DNA of 64,000 nucleotides, taken from contig CM077115.1 in NCBI GenBank assembly GCA_039619475.1, forward strand, positions 556,286,826-556,350,825, in the 5' to 3' direction. The notes below the pieces were generated by a model that was not told where the DNA came from, did no database searches, and saw only the letters and a list, made by a program, of their open reading frames with translations. Below are positions 20,581 through 32,900 of this stretch, piece by piece; position 1 is the first letter of the stretch; each line of letters begins with the position of its first letter. This stretch comes from Icerya purchasi (lineage: Eukaryota > Arthropoda > Insecta > Hemiptera > Monophlebidae). The translations under genes and the position numbers were made by a program.

Positions 20581-22560
20581 TTTTTTTTTTTTTAGTGTGC
20601 AATCCAAAAATGTTCAATAGATCCTTCTTGTTTTTCGCATTCACATACATTTCGGCCAATTATATTTAGTTTGTTTCAATTTTTTGAAAGTTAATATTAG
20701 TCCTGTCCTTAGTCGTAGCATAATTTTCAAATAAAATATCATTCTAAGCTTCCCACGAATCAGGGTATAATTTAATATGGCATAATTTTGGATGCTATTG
20801 TAATAATATTTTCCGCAACTGATACTTATGTTTTTGTATCTCCATATTTCCAATAATCTATTAAACTTTTACACTTTGGTCTACTTTTAAACTCTTTCCG
20901 AGGGTATTTTATTTGTTATTGGTTAACTGGTATAAACTTCATAAGTTGGGCAACGATATAATTTCCTCTTATGCCCTCGAATCAAACACTACTCGTTATT
21001 ATTCTGATCTGTAATCGACCGCGCAGTTCTTCACTCATGTTCCATAAAAAAATTATCCGGTTTGTCTGCCCTGCTGTTAATTTTGTGGATTTCTGCTAAC
21101 GGTTAGCATTAATATTTTTTTTGGTATTTCTCGCTTTACCCCTTCCGTGATACAGCTTTCTAGAGATTGCTATAACGTTTCAGCAGTGAACGAGGAATGT
21201 AACGGAAGAATTTTCAATTTTCTTTTAATATTAAACGTTTTATTATAGAAAGCTACCGAAAAGCGCCGTTCAACCGAGTCTATCGATGGGTCTGTTTATA
21301 CACACACGTGATCTGCAAATTGTCTGTTTATTATTTCTTTCAAAAGTTGCATTATTAATATTTATCGTCGATAGACTTCTGCCGAAAAATCGGTATCTAC
21401 TACTCCATCGCTGATATATTTATATGGTATTACGATATGGTAGCTCAATATTTTGCGCAATATTTAGTTCATTATATAACTAAGAATTAGAGGTGGATGT
21501 GTTTTATTTAACTAGTATCGACTATCTGTGATGTCGTATGAATGTAATTGCAGTATCGGTTTGTTTAACAGATGACATCGATTAGATTTTCATTAAAGAA
21601 TCAGCTGCGTCGTCATTACCGTCAATTCTAGAATGACTGGGGATCTATAAAAAATCAATAAGAATAGAGCGGGATGATTGCAGAGTGGAGGTAAGAGAGA
21701 ACGAATTGAGAGAATAATACTATCAGAGGAGAATGTGAAGGAGGAGAGGATAGCGCTTGAAGAATGCCTTTAGAGTCCAAAATTATGAGGAATTGGGAAA
21801 GCCCGCTTAGAGAGGAAATAAAAGAGATAGCCTGAAGGATGGCGATCGACTCGGCAGTGAAAAACACGTCCTCGCTCCTGGAACCATCGGTAAGAATCAA
21901 TACATGTACAAGAAAAGAGGAATTCGATAAATGAAGAAATTCATTGTTGACCACACCGTGAGAGGAGAATTGGGTCCGAAGTGGGAGGGAGGAGAATTTG
22001 ATAGGCTGTCCATAACCGTATCAATATTATAAAATATTTGTTTTCAGCTGCGTGTCTACCCCCGGCTAGCCCATCTAGTTCCATTTAGAGTTCTGAGAAT
22101 ATTAAAACCACGTATTATCTTTAATATAATTTATCTCGTCATTCCGAGACAACTTTCTGTAGAGAACTACTGGTTATTTTATAGTTTCACAAAAATGAAT
22201 TGATTTGCCTTTAATTTTAATATATATGAACTTGGATTTATTTCATGCCTAGTAAAAATGATGCCTTTAGTTTTTTCGCACGATACTTGCAGTTGCAGTG
22301 ATTTAGTATAACTTTCTACCTTTTCTATTGCTACAGTAATGTATTTTATAGCTGTACACCGTAAAGTTGCCGATGCATTTACATCATCTGCATACTGAAT
22401 AACTCGAGTATTTCTTGAAGATATTTTATCAACAATTCCTATATATTGCGTATAAAATTGCACTTAATATTGATCTATGGCATATTTCTTTATTGCGCTG
22501 CACGCTATTCCATAATTTACCACGATATTTTACGGTTCTTGTCTGTAAAACAATTTGCAA
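20581..22560 (-). mobile_element. Decayed I-type LINE ORF2 (RT, RNase H, knuckle), interrupted
   Basis: Read on the minus strand. RT (22,560-22,170) has RTVKYRGKLWN, a degraded catalytic loop (SILSAILYAIY) and VIQYADDVN, then KSLQLQVSCEKTKGIIF. RNase H pieces (about 21,420-21,080) include YISDGVVDTD (altered TDGS), HSSFTAETL and KILMLTVSR (SRS block). The C-terminus (20,870-20,600) has LRLRTGLI followed by a Cys/His knuckle across two frames. A T13 run at 20,581-20,593 is the poly-A tail. Many stops. A younger LINE fragment (21,585-22,010) lies between RT and RNase H. The RT signature (YADD) differs from the A/B/C group (FADD). Confidence 0.6.
21585..22010 (-). mobile_element. LINE RNase H fragment nested in the older element
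   Basis: The minus frame 21,655-21,954 reads TDGSRSEDVFFTAESIAILQ and LIILDSKGILQAL. These are the D, E and D blocks of the RNase H domain as in the LINEs at 45.3 and 63.7 kb. The fragment has no 3' UTR or tail. Codon similarity to the B/C copies is much higher than in the surrounding older element. Confidence 0.65.
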
Positions 22561-22599
22561 ATCCAATTTTTAATATGTAACGTAATATTTCGCCTACAT

Positions 22600-22930
22600 T
22601 ATTTTCCGGTGCAATGGAAGTCGCGCAAATTATTATGATTGCAAAAATCCGCATGCTATAACGTCTTATAGTCCCCCATTTCCTTATTGCCTGTCATGTC
22701 GAAAGTAATGGAGAAATTAATATCAAATAGACTTCAACCGTATATGCATATTTCCAGAATATCAGTTCGATTTCTTGAAATAACATTCCACAGTGGATCA
22801 CCCGCACAGGGTAGCAAGTGTAATTGAAAAAAAGTCTGGAGACAAACAGCGGCATTTCTCAATGTCCAACAGGCTTTTGATAAAGTTTGACAAAACGGTT
22901 TACTATATAAATTAAAAATTCTGCTACCAA
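22600..22930 (+). pseudogene. Jockey-type LINE reverse transcriptase fragment
   Basis: Plus-strand pieces in changing frames give MEVAQIIMIAK, then ISLLPVMSKVMEKLISNRL at about 22,680-22,730. Further on come traces of the QFGF-HST block and NRLLIKF/QQAFDKV near 22,870. These are RT blocks 1-4 of the Jockey clade ('W--A-I-MI-KPGK', 'YRPISLLP--SK--EKL', 'S-AFD-VWH'). The YADD region is missing and frameshifts are frequent. Confidence 0.65.
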
Positions 22931-22997
22931 CTATTTCTTGTTGAGTTTTTTTTCCAACAAAAAAAAACAAAAAAAAAAACAAAAAAAAACGAATTAA

Positions 22998-23295
22998 TTT
23001 GGGCTTGTCAACCAAGAACCTGCACCCAGAAACAATTAGAGGAAAAGGAAAGTTATATAATAAGACGATCTCAGACATCGTTAATAGGAAGGTAACACAA
23101 TGGGAGCGATAATAAGTGTTGAAGAAAAAGACATAATATAACGGCCATAAAAAGAAGCAGCTCAAGCCTAAGCGCAAGCAGGAGTACAGAACCGAACTCT
23201 TCACCGAAATAGCCGGGCACTCAAAACACATGTGATCGGCGTCACAAACAACCGCGTCATTTGAATGGAGAGGACAACGTGGGAAAGAGGCTAAC
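22998..23295 (-). mobile_element. LINE-C-type 3' end, minus strand
   Basis: An A-rich stretch is followed by GGGCTTGTCAACCAAGAACC and ACCCAGAAACAATTAGAGG, the C-type 3' UTR. The degraded C-terminus of ORF2 follows up to about 23,290. On the minus strand the knuckle region has the HCPLHSN...CDADH-type pattern (DNA GATCGGCGTCACAAAC matches GATCGGCGTCGCAAAT at 63,190). Stops are present and the tail is A-interrupted. Confidence 0.65.
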
Positions 23296-23299
23296 GAAT

Positions 23300-24307
23300 C
23301 ATTATGGAACTGTGTTCCCGAAACATGTCGGTTATTTTGGTTTTAAGCCCCCTCCCTGGCAATATGTACCTCTTAAATAATAAAATAAATAAATAAATAA
23401 ATGTCTATATTTTCCAAATAAAAAGTTGTTTTTCCGCTTCCTTTAATATATAGGAATGAATAATATGGAATTTAAAACGACCTTAAAACTCACCCTTAAA
23501 AAATTTAATAACTCATCATCGGAAAGCCTTTTTAAAGTGAAATTAAAAATGTAAAACAAAACGTAGTCATAAAATCAAAATGTTACGGTTAAAAAATTAT
23601 TTAAACCCCTCCCGTTCGGGACAAAAACAGCAAAAAAAAAAAAAAGGATGTCATGTAAGTAACAGCCCGAGTAAAAAGTTTGAGACAAGTGAAACGTATC
23701 TCAAACACATATGTGTAAAGGACCACTTTATAGGGACACTGGAGCCGAGCTTACAACTTTATATTTCGTCCCCTGGAAAGCTCAAAATTGTTGAAGAAAA
23801 TATTTTTTTTTTCAGGCGTGTGATATATCGATGGAAAGGTCGCTGTGGAGAACAAACCCGTATTTCATTTCCTTAACGAAACATTCGAAGTGCGCGGAAA
23901 GTGATGTTTCTCCTTTTCTACGGCGTGAAAAATCAGATTTCTTTGTTCCAAATTTAGTATTACGCAAATGTAAATTATAGTTATCTTCCAGTTATGGAAC
24001 CCTCAGCGCATGAAACATCCTGCTTGACTGAACTTGTTTTATTAGTATTTTTCTGTTCTATATTATTTAGATGATTTTTTCTATATTCTATTTAGTATTT
24101 CAATTGTAAATACACTCAAAAAGGGAGCATTTTAAGATTTAGCGGAAATGTAAAAAAAAAAGTAAAAAGAGGCCGACAAATATAAAAATTAATAAAAACG
24201 ATGTTTGTACATATTTAAATGCAGTGTGACACAAGTTAAGCCAAACAATCACTTGATACTAATTGCGAGAAATTACATATCGCTCTTATTGTAATATAAC
24301 ATTTTAT
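23300..24307. other. Intergenic, no gene seen
   Basis: (TAAA)n near 23,380-23,402 and a 98-codon plus frame at 23,580-23,876 without recognisable domain. Nothing else is supported. Confidence 0.4.
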
Positions 24308-24452
24308 CGACGTTGATTGTCATTGTCTCTGCATCCTTGGTATAGTGTTCTTCATCAAGTTCGATTTCTTATGACTCCTAATTGCTAATATTTGTACGTG
24401 TTAATGAGGTTAATCGTCCGTTGTTGGCAAGCTCAAGGAAAAAAACAAGATA
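24308..24452 (+). repeat. Unclassified dispersed repeat, copy 1
   Basis: About 145 bp similar to 56,100-56,245 in the same orientation. Shared blocks are GTTGATTGTCATTGT, CATCCTTGGTATAG, ACTCCTAATTGCT, CGTGTTGATG-like and TAATCGTC. It ends in GGCAAGCTCAAGG and an A-rich tail. No pol III boxes or coding potential are visible. Confidence 0.6.
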
Positions 24453-24600
24453 ACATATGAATTAACTTAATAATTGGAAAAAACTGTCACAAACAAATTT
24501 CTAAAATATATAAAGCTCCGTTAATAGAACTCTACACGTGCAGTATCGGTTGCTTCGTTTAAAGATAAATAAACTTCGAAATAGTAGTTTAAGAATTGGT

Positions 24601-24634
<34 letters not shown>

Positions 24635-25169
24635 GGTATCTAAGTCAAGTTTGGAACACTAAATGATCATAGCTCCAGGGGTTTAAAGCATTGAAAGAAA
24701 AAGGAATAATTCGATTTTTGCAAAATCGCCATGACGAATAATATCGAAAATAATGATATTCTTTGCGCGTTAATAAAGAAATATTTGTCATGTTCGTGAA
24801 AATGACTTTGGCTTCCTGCTTTTTTATATGTAGTATCGCAAAAAACGTTCTTTGCAAAAAGTATAAAAATTGGCTGTAACGAACTAAAAAAACAACAAAA
24901 CAATGAAAACATATGTTATTAAAAAAAATAAAGTAAAATTTTGTGTTTTCCTTCTTAAATTTATATTGACATGTTGATTTTTTTCCTATTAAATAAATTT
25001 ATATTATAAACACAAGTACATTAAATTATAAATCTGACTTTAAAAAAATTGTTGTACTTACTCATAAGGACTCAAATTTTCAACACGAAAATTATAATAG
25101 CTTTCTCAATAGAAAACAACCTTCCTACGTCGCAGGACACGACTGGTAAATATTTAAATTCTGTCACTT
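24453..25169. other. Intergenic with a long T tract
   Basis: A T-run at about 24,606-24,633 is followed by GGGTATCTAAGTC and may be the tail of a minus-strand retroposon. The sequence behind it, including overlapping minus frames (24,645-24,912), is not recognised. Confidence 0.35.
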
Positions 25170-25405
25170 TAGATAGAGTATAAAGCATTTTTTTTCATCG
25201 GATGCCGCATCTAGATATCAAGAGGAAGACGTCAAATTTCATGGATAGACAATCTTAGCAACTGGTTCAACTGTTCCTCAACAGAACTTTTCCGATCAGC
25301 CGTTGATAGAAAAAAATTCCAATTGTGGACCGCCAACCTTCAAAATGAAAAAGTATATCGAAATCATGAATTTAAAAAGTGGCACCTCAAAATTAAGGTT
25401 GTGAA
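25170..25405 (+). pseudogene. C-terminal fragment of an RTE-like LINE ORF2
   Basis: One plus-strand frame reads GRRQISWIDNLSNWF, then STELFRSAVDRKKFQLWTAN, and ends with a stop after VVKKFI. The pattern 'GRR--SW--NI--W---(S/T)---L---A-DR--F' is the usual C-terminal end of insect endonuclease-reverse transcriptase LINEs, also seen at 58,800-58,930. Only this end is present. Confidence 0.6.
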
Positions 25406-25699
25406 AAAATTTATTTAAAAGTCAAATAATATTTTTAGGGGTTGATTTTGAGGGTATGAGATTTGAAAAAAATTGTCGTTATTTCTTAGGTAGAAACCCA
25501 GACCACTGTGAATTTTTTCAGAATTTTTGGATGGAAAGACGCTTCAGAAAAAAAGTAAATTCGAAAAAAACACGTTTTTCGACATTACTGCGCATGCACA
25601 GGTGATAGGGAGCTGAAAATTTGGCTGTAGGTGTTTTTTTCCAACTTCTATCGAATGCTGTATGATACATGGGTACATGCGTTTTTAAAGAGGGGGCAA

Positions 25700-25908
25700 T
25701 TTTACCATAGTAGACGGGTTCGAGACTTGTCTCAATCCGGATCCGAATCGCTCCCAGGTTATCCAGCTTGAAATAATTAGATATCAGGGAAATCTAGGAA
25801 AGTAAAGGCGGCTGAGAGAAAGGAACTGGCTACTCTCATTAGTGCCATTGAGCTTAGTACACTGTGAACCCGCCCTGCTAAGGGTACGGGACTTACTTTA
25901 CTTTTAAC
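25700..25908 (+). mobile_element. tRNA-derived SINE, copy 1
   Basis: A B-box-like GGGTTCGAGAC (25,716-25,726) is followed by TCGCTCCCAGGTTATCCAGC, AAAGTAAAGGCGGCTGAG, AAGGAACTGGCTACTCTC and a 3' part TAAGGGTACGGGACTTACTT. The same order of blocks occurs on the minus strand at 47,490-47,637. The style (GTAAAGGCGG, GGAACTGGC, GGGACTTA) resembles SINEs I associate with insect genomes. No A-box is evident, so the copy is 5' truncated or diverged. Confidence 0.6.
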
Positions 25909-26696
25909 CCGAAGGTTTTATGGCAGAAAAGGGAGACTAAAATTTTCATCAAGATTTATTTCTCGGTTGTTGCAGAAATTCTTGAATATTATAAAACTCA
26001 TCATAATAATAGGCGACTAAGATACGTAATAAATATTTAGGCCGGGGTTTTTGGAAATTTAATTGGAGTATATTAGAATGTAAGGGAGGTCTTGTCTCTT
26101 ATTTTAAACCTTTTAACCAACGGTAAGATGTTGCCGAAAATGCGTTTTTAAGTACTTAATATATATATATATATATATATGTACATATATACTTAGTTAT
26201 TTTTTATTGAAGTTTATAGAGTGTTTATTAATTTTATTAATTGAATAATTATTAGCGAAAGAAATGCAGAAAGAACTTAATAACCGAAAGCATTGTTAAA
26301 GAAGATTATAATTTTAATAACTTTTTTTTTCAAATAAAAATACGTGTCAACGTTGAAGTACACAAATCCTGAAAATTCTGAAAATGAGGTTGCATTTTTA
26401 AAACGTAATGAATGTACAAGTAAAAATTGACATTTAAAAACGGTAGTGTTAACGAAGTCGGTTTATTAAAAAAACATCATTAGCGGTTATTTATTTAAAA
26501 AAAAAAAAAAACTATAAATATATACACTAAGGCGTATTTTCTGGTACATGTCCAACATAATATTGCTCAAATAAATGAAAATGCCTTTGCATATTGCATA
26601 ATAGTGTAAAAGAAAGTTATGGGGAAAAAAAGAATGTAAGATTTCTTACCGTATCTGCAATCAAAATTAACATTTCAAGATCGGTATGCCTTTCTT
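25909..26696. other. Intergenic with (TA)n
   Basis: A (TA)n microsatellite at about 26,160-26,181. No coding or repeat similarity was recognised otherwise. Confidence 0.45.
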
Positions 26697-26765
26697 CTTT
26701 TTTTTTTTTTTTTTGAGCCCGTCAGTTAAAGACATTAACACAGCAAAAGAAGCACCATTTAACGA
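26697..26765 (-). mobile_element. Orphan LINE 3' tail, minus strand
   Basis: A T tract is followed by GAGCCCGTCAGTTAAAGACA and TTAACACAGC. This corresponds to the 3' end motif (CTGGGTAAATGTCCT...GAGCCC) of the A/B/C LINE group. There is no ORF. Confidence 0.5.
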
Positions 26766-26899
26766 TTAAATTATAAACCTCCTTTTCTTCTATTTTTCTT
26801 GCCGAATCCATGGCTACCCTGCAGCCAGTCCTTTTCATATCCTCGACAAACAACATGTCTCTAGATTCCTCCTGTCTTACTCGAAACGTGTTTCCCCTA

Positions 26900-27264
26900 C
26901 CTTAGCCGTTCGATTATTTACTCTATAGTTCGCCTGCGGTTCAATCATAGTTTGCTTCCGGCTTCTCTTTTCCGTTTTTCTATTGTGTTCAATCTCCGTT
27001 GTGTCCTTATGACCCTCCAGAGCTCAATTATACCTGTGATGCGAATCACGTCTTGTTCGAATGCCCCTCTATTTCTTCCGAACGTGCTACTCTGTATTCT
27101 AATCTTCTGCACCTTGGCCTTCCTACTCCTTATAGTGTCTATTCCATTCTTGTATTCCCCTCTCTCAATATAGTTCCCCTTTGTTAGCCTTCTTTATCTC
27201 TTCAATTTCGAATCTTTTCCTTGTACAATATACAACTCTCTGCGTTTAGTAAAAAAAAAAAAAA
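26900..27264 (+). mobile_element. 5'-truncated LINE (B-type) 3' end
   Basis: The frame at 26,999-27,187 carries YTCDANHVLFECPSISSERA and LGLPTPYSVYSILVFPS, almost the same as the end of the 44.6-kb element. The preceding SIVRLRFNHSLLPASLFRF part is in another frame. The tail is an A run at 27,251-27,264. The usual terminal GAGCCC motif is missing, so the 3' UTR has diverged. Confidence 0.7.
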
Positions 27265-28867
27265 GACAATTGTAAAAGCAAGTCGATCAGACTTTGGATT
27301 TCCCCCTTAGCTTCCCATAAAAGGCGAACGAATTTACATCGGTGGTGGGAAATTACACGTATAATGAGTAGAGCATAAGCGAAGAGAGATTTCTGTGAAT
27401 GTGTTTGAACTTTTTATTTTTTAAAAAAATTTGCTTTTTGCTTAAATGTAATTTATTATACCGTAATATTTTATTATTATTATTATTATATTTAATTCGG
27501 ATTTACTTAGCGTTTTATCAGTCATTATTGACGTATGGTATAGTTTTCTAGGGGAGAGCTGCGCATTATCTCATTAATAGAGTAAAACTTTTACAAAAAT
27601 CTGCAATAAAAACTTTAAATTCTAAAGATACGTGTCTGAGTTGGATAAAAGTCTACACTGGATTTTAAAATAATTTATGATCTGCTAATTCTCATGTTTG
27701 TGTTCATAAATATAAAAACAGGTCCTACATTTCATGCAGGGAGGGAGTAACTAGAATGTCTAATAATTTTTATGCAAGCGTACTAAAATATAGAAAAACA
27801 TCACATGAGTATACAGATTATCTACCAGGTTCCAAATAAATTTAACTTGTTACCTTCTCATCTGAATTTTTTTTCCACATTTCCCTTTGCCAATAATAAA
27901 ACATATGTACGTATAATAACATATTTACATGAAACACACAAGTAATCAATTTTTCCGCTCCTAATATGATATATATATACTATATATGTATATACATTTT
28001 TAACCACCATTGGGCCCGTTTATTATTCTTTTATTTATTTTTTTATTTAGTTCATAAAAAAATCCTATCGTTTTGTCTCTATTACTCATGTTTAGTTAAT
28101 GAAGTTCTCTCACATTTTTGTTTTTTATTTTTTATTTTTATTTTTTTTTCGTAAGAAACGTTTATTATTTATATAAAATTCTATCACCCGCTCAAATATG
28201 CACATAGATGGATATTGTACAATAATAATAATAATAATAATAAAGTGATTTCATTTGATTTAATTATTATTATTATATTTGTTATTTTTTCCATGTAATT
28301 GTGTAAATGCTTTTTATCTTAAAACATATATCTGAGTTTTTGTTATTCGATGTGCATTCGAAGGCACAAACGTTTCAAAAATTTATTGCATGTCAGTCGA
28401 TATTTTTATTGGCTATTTTTCATTATATATTAAAAGGGATACGTTCTTCGTTTACAATAAACAGAATTTTATTTTGAAAAAACAAAAAAACCTTAGTTTA
28501 ACCCAGATTAAAAAAAAATGAATTAAAAAAAATTTGTTGCGAATTCATTTTGTGGATTTATAAGGTGAAAAATGCATAATCACCGCTAACGTGAAAGCTT
28601 TATTTTAGTTTATTCATTCAGCTACCGCAGCATAGTTAGTTAGACTATGCGCTGTTTGATTGTCGAAATAAATTAAAAAAAGGAAAAAAGAATTGTTTAC
28701 TTTTTTGGCCCCAACTTTCGTCATTTGGCCAGTCTACCCTTCATCAGGTAAATGGTAAAAGTTCGTTACTTTTAAAATTAGAATTATTTTCGGCGAATAA
28801 TATTTTTACAAAATAATAATTTATAATGAAAATAGATATATGATTTAATTACTTATTAAAATTTGAA
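27265..28867. other. Intergenic, microsatellites
   Basis: (TTA)n near 27,473-27,488 and (TAA)n at 28,220-28,245 could be relics of I-type tails, but no adjacent ORF2 end was identified. CTTCATCAGGTAAATGG near 28,739-28,755 resembles a Penelope-type flank. No gene. Confidence 0.35.
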
Positions 28868-29960
28868 CTAGAATTTTTTTTATCGGACTCGTCTACCAGG
28901 TTTTACTTAGAAGCAATTCGGACAGAAAAGAGTCAGTAATGTTCTAATTTGATTGGACATCATTAATAAGAAGGAACAAATGATAGGAACATGAGTGAAG
29001 AAGGAAAGAACAGGATATAAGAAGTTCTGTACGGAACAGGAGCTCAAGTCTCAATAAACTGGGGTTCGCCTAATGAAAATCAAAAAACGGGTGGAAGATA
29101 ATCGAATAAGGGTCAAATCGAAGGCGAAAATGGAGATAACAGAACAGCGGGGTGAAGAAAATAAGAAGAACCGTGAATTAGAAATAGACAAATAGAAGGA
29201 GCAATTATTGCAAAGAAAGAAGAAGCGTAGATGCCCGAACAAAATCTAAAATGTGAGAACTTTTCACAGTAGTGGTAGAAGAGATGGGATTTTTAAGAGA
29301 AAAAAAAACGGAATCAGTAACCCGAGCCAAAGAATCGGCTGCTTCATTGCCAGGTATGTACGAATGGCTAAGAACTTATATTAAATAGTAGTTCGAATTA
29401 AGTGAAGAGAAGAGAGAATATTATAGGTATGCGGAAATAATAAAGTCAAAAGAATGAAAAAAGAATGGGTGAACAGATGGCCTGAAGGACGCTCATGAAG
29501 TCAGAAAAAATCTAATAATTGGGAAAAAGGGGCGATTTAAAGCAATGAGAATGATGAATCATAGTATAACCATCAATTTAGCAGCTTGGAATATGGATAA
29601 AAGGAAGGAAGACGAAAAGATTCCGTTAAGATAAGATCTGCAAGGAACACAAGGGCTTCTCAAATCATAAGTGAAAATGGTTGCTTGAGAAGAAACAGTC
29701 AGTTGATTCTTGCTTAATTCGGGCTTATGGAATAAGGAATGTTAATACTGAAGATAAACTTTGGGAAAGGAGAGTGATAAAGGAAATTGTGTATGGCCAA
29801 AATGAAGTAAGATAAGGAGAAATAAGAGAATAAGGATTTTCCTAGGCGTAAAACGCTAATTTTTAGAGATGAACAAGTAGAAATGAATAAGAGTAAAAGA
29901 CGTGATAAATAGAATCTACGAATAGGCAAGGATGGAGTATTAAATTTAGCGAGAACTGTT
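28868..29960 (-). mobile_element. Old LINE-C-type copy (connection, RNase H, C-terminus), minus strand
   Basis: A short T run (28,874-28,881) and GGACTCGTCTACCAGG mark the 3' end. The minus strand then carries a decayed C-terminus, and the DNA around 29,325-29,380 matches the RNase H end (GAATCGGCTGCTTCATTGCC). 29,480-29,640 matches the SDS and AE blocks at 63,680-63,840. The frame 29,929-29,714 (IRRFYLSRLL...) matches the RT-RNase H connection IRRLYLGERFL at 45.8 kb. Stops are frequent, so this is one of the oldest copies of the group here. Confidence 0.6.
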
Positions 29961-32900
29961 GAAATTGGAAAGGATTAAGCGCATCAAACACGGTAGAAGG
30001 CAAGAATTTTGGATTATACCGAATTTAGACCAGTCAGGACTTGGAGGCACAGTCTTATAGATAAAAGAACAATGATGACATTTAGAACGATAATGGACTT
30101 ATGCAGAGAAATAGGAATGTAGGCGAATCCCATTTAGTGGGCAATGGACTTTCAGCAAGTTGAGCCTTTAATAAAAAAAGAGGAAAGATATTTGATATCC
30201 GTAAAGGATAAACAACTATTTAGGAAGAATAACAAAAACAATTAACGCGAGAAAGAATCGTATTGTTTATGGATATACTGACAGAAGAAGGATTATAAGG
30301 ACATACAGGATAATACAGCATAAAAAGAAATACAAAACATTATTCGAACAAATCAAACGAAAGGAAAATTACAAAAAGAAAATAACGATACAAAAAAAAA
30401 AAAATGGAAAATAATACATAAAGTAGATGATAAAAAGAAGAAAATAATTATAAGTGAAGAAATATTGAAGAATTTCGATAGCTATAATGAAGTGTAGCTG
30501 GCAAATTTCAAAAGTATTATTTAACCATTATAGATAAAATGAAACGTTATTGCGATACTAAAAATATTCATAATCAACGATACCGATAACACAATTTGTA
30601 CATCATTTCACATACCAAAAAGCTATAGTAATCGAAACTTTAGTTTAAAAAACGAAGTCAAACAAAGAACGAAGATATAACGGAATAACGGAAAAGAATT
30701 TATATTTACTCATTCGAGAATACTTGCCTACTTTTCAAAAATGACGGAGTTAAAGGAAATTAATAAACTTCAAAAGACATGTTTAAAAATATTACTACTG
30801 AACCGAAGTATCACAAAAATACTATAACGGGTGTGATGGAACAAGAATACTGTCACCAAAAATACTGTATCACATTACAACAAGCTACCATAAAAGGTTT
30901 AAAAGAGAAGATGCTTATGGGACTAGAAAATACGGCAAAATAAGCTACATATACGAATTTTAGAGGTGTCGAGAGAATAATAAGCAATGTGGAAATAGAA
31001 GTTTTGATAAAATTAATGAGAGATACTAAACGAAATTTGAGACGAAGCAATGAACGATAAACAAAGGCTTCATAAAGTCGAGGGAAGAAAACAAAAAAGG
31101 TAAAAGAGAGAGGAAAATGGAAAAAAGAATTATACGCTGTTTACTGAGTCATATTTGATTTTTTATTGTGCTCTATTCCTTTCCCGTCACAACGCTAGTT
31201 GACGTACATATGTGTATTTAACACAAGTTAAGTTTACATATTTTAAGGAAGGAATGTGGTATTATTTTTAGGGCGCGTGTATGTGGGATTTATTAGATTA
31301 AGAAAATATGAATATATTAGGATATAAGTTTCATTTGAGAAAATATTTTACTACGTAATATATGTATGTCATAATAAAGTTTTTTAAGATACCGCGAAAT
31401 TTATATAATTATGTCGAGCACCTACCGGCCGACTTCTATGACCTACAAATTATTTTTTAAATGAAAAAAAACAAAAAACAAAAGATTATTTTCCTAAATA
31501 AATTCGCGAAATTCAACTACTACTAATGTTAAATGTAACCCCTGGCAAGAGTTAGGTTATTTGCGGAAGAAATTTTTTGTAGAAATTAGGTCAAGGAACT
31601 ATAATTTTTATTTTAAATCGTAGTTTAAAATTGTTTTTACATATGAGAGAAACAGATAATTTCTTTTTGCTAAAAAGCTTATTTATACACTTGCACCTAA
31701 ATAAAAAACGTCAAAAACGAAAAATGATCAAGGTTTATAATAATTTCTGTATAACTATAATGAAGATAATTAATAATTAACAATTAATAATGGTGCCATT
31801 AACACAATAATAATAAAAATAATAAAAATAAAAATAATAATAATAATAATAATAATAATGATAATGCTTCATTACGTAAACACAACACTTAAGAAGACAG
31901 ATGATAACAAAAGATGGCGCATATAATGCACACGTGAAATTCTGATAAGAAACACACTTCTTATCAGTTGCACAGTTTATTACCGACATTGTCTCGCCAT
32001 AATTGTGCAGCAAAGTCAGACCTTTTCGATTTTACATTTTTAAGTGTTTCTGTAGTCTGTCAAAAATTGGCGTCTTCAGAAACGCACCAGTTATTTACGA
32101 GACGTTCGTATGCTTCTTTAATCGTCAGCTATCAATTGGTTAGGCGGTGGTGCTTCGTTCGAGTAGGACCTAGCTTCTTCAAATATCACTGCCGCATATT
32201 GAAAATGTACAACAGTTTCATTTACGCTTGGTCGACGTCCATAACAGACGGGTCCTCCTTACCAAAAAACAAAAAAAAAAACCTACCTGATACCTGAAAA
32301 TTTATATTTATGAAGCACAAAATTCTTTCTTGACAAGCTGGCGAATTTGTCCCAATTTTAATTATCGGCGACCATTGCAATTGCAGCAATTGAACTGGCT
32401 GAACCACAATAAGCGTATAATCAAAGGGGTAGCTTTTAACAACGCGTTCCTTAGTAGTAGTTCAGAATAAAAGCCGGAAATTCGTAAAAGGCACTCTTTT
32501 AATGGTTACAGTTTGGAACTGATGAATTTTTCATCTCGAATTATTATTATTGTTTTTTAATGTTTATAACGAAAAGAATAGAAACTGTATACAGCGCGAA
32601 ACAAAAAAAAAAAAAGAGAAAAAACAATATCGTGTTCAATGTCAAACTTCGCGTTAAGTTCCCGCAGAAAAAAATCAAAAGATTAGAACTATTGTTGCCA
32701 AGAAATCGATCTAAAAAAATCTCTGAAAACGGTATATTCCAAGAGGATGTTGATTCCAATTCAAGACTTAATTGCGACATAAAACTCTGTATCAATCTGA
32801 AATATATCAATTCGCCGTCATATTGAAACGTTCGACAGGGAGAGGATGAAGTATTGGATAAAAACGGTGAAAGGACACGATCCGTCGGAAACTGGGTTAT

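Noticed and set aside
22734..23231. 165-codon minus-strand open frame
   Set aside because: It runs across a LINE-C 3' end, an A-rich tail and Jockey RT on the opposite strand, so it is not a real gene.
30230..30420. Lysine-rich plus frame (LGRITKTINARKNRIV...) vaguely like an LTR-retrotransposon integrase zinc-binding region
   Set aside because: The HHCC residues are not present and no RT, RNase H or LTRs were found nearby.
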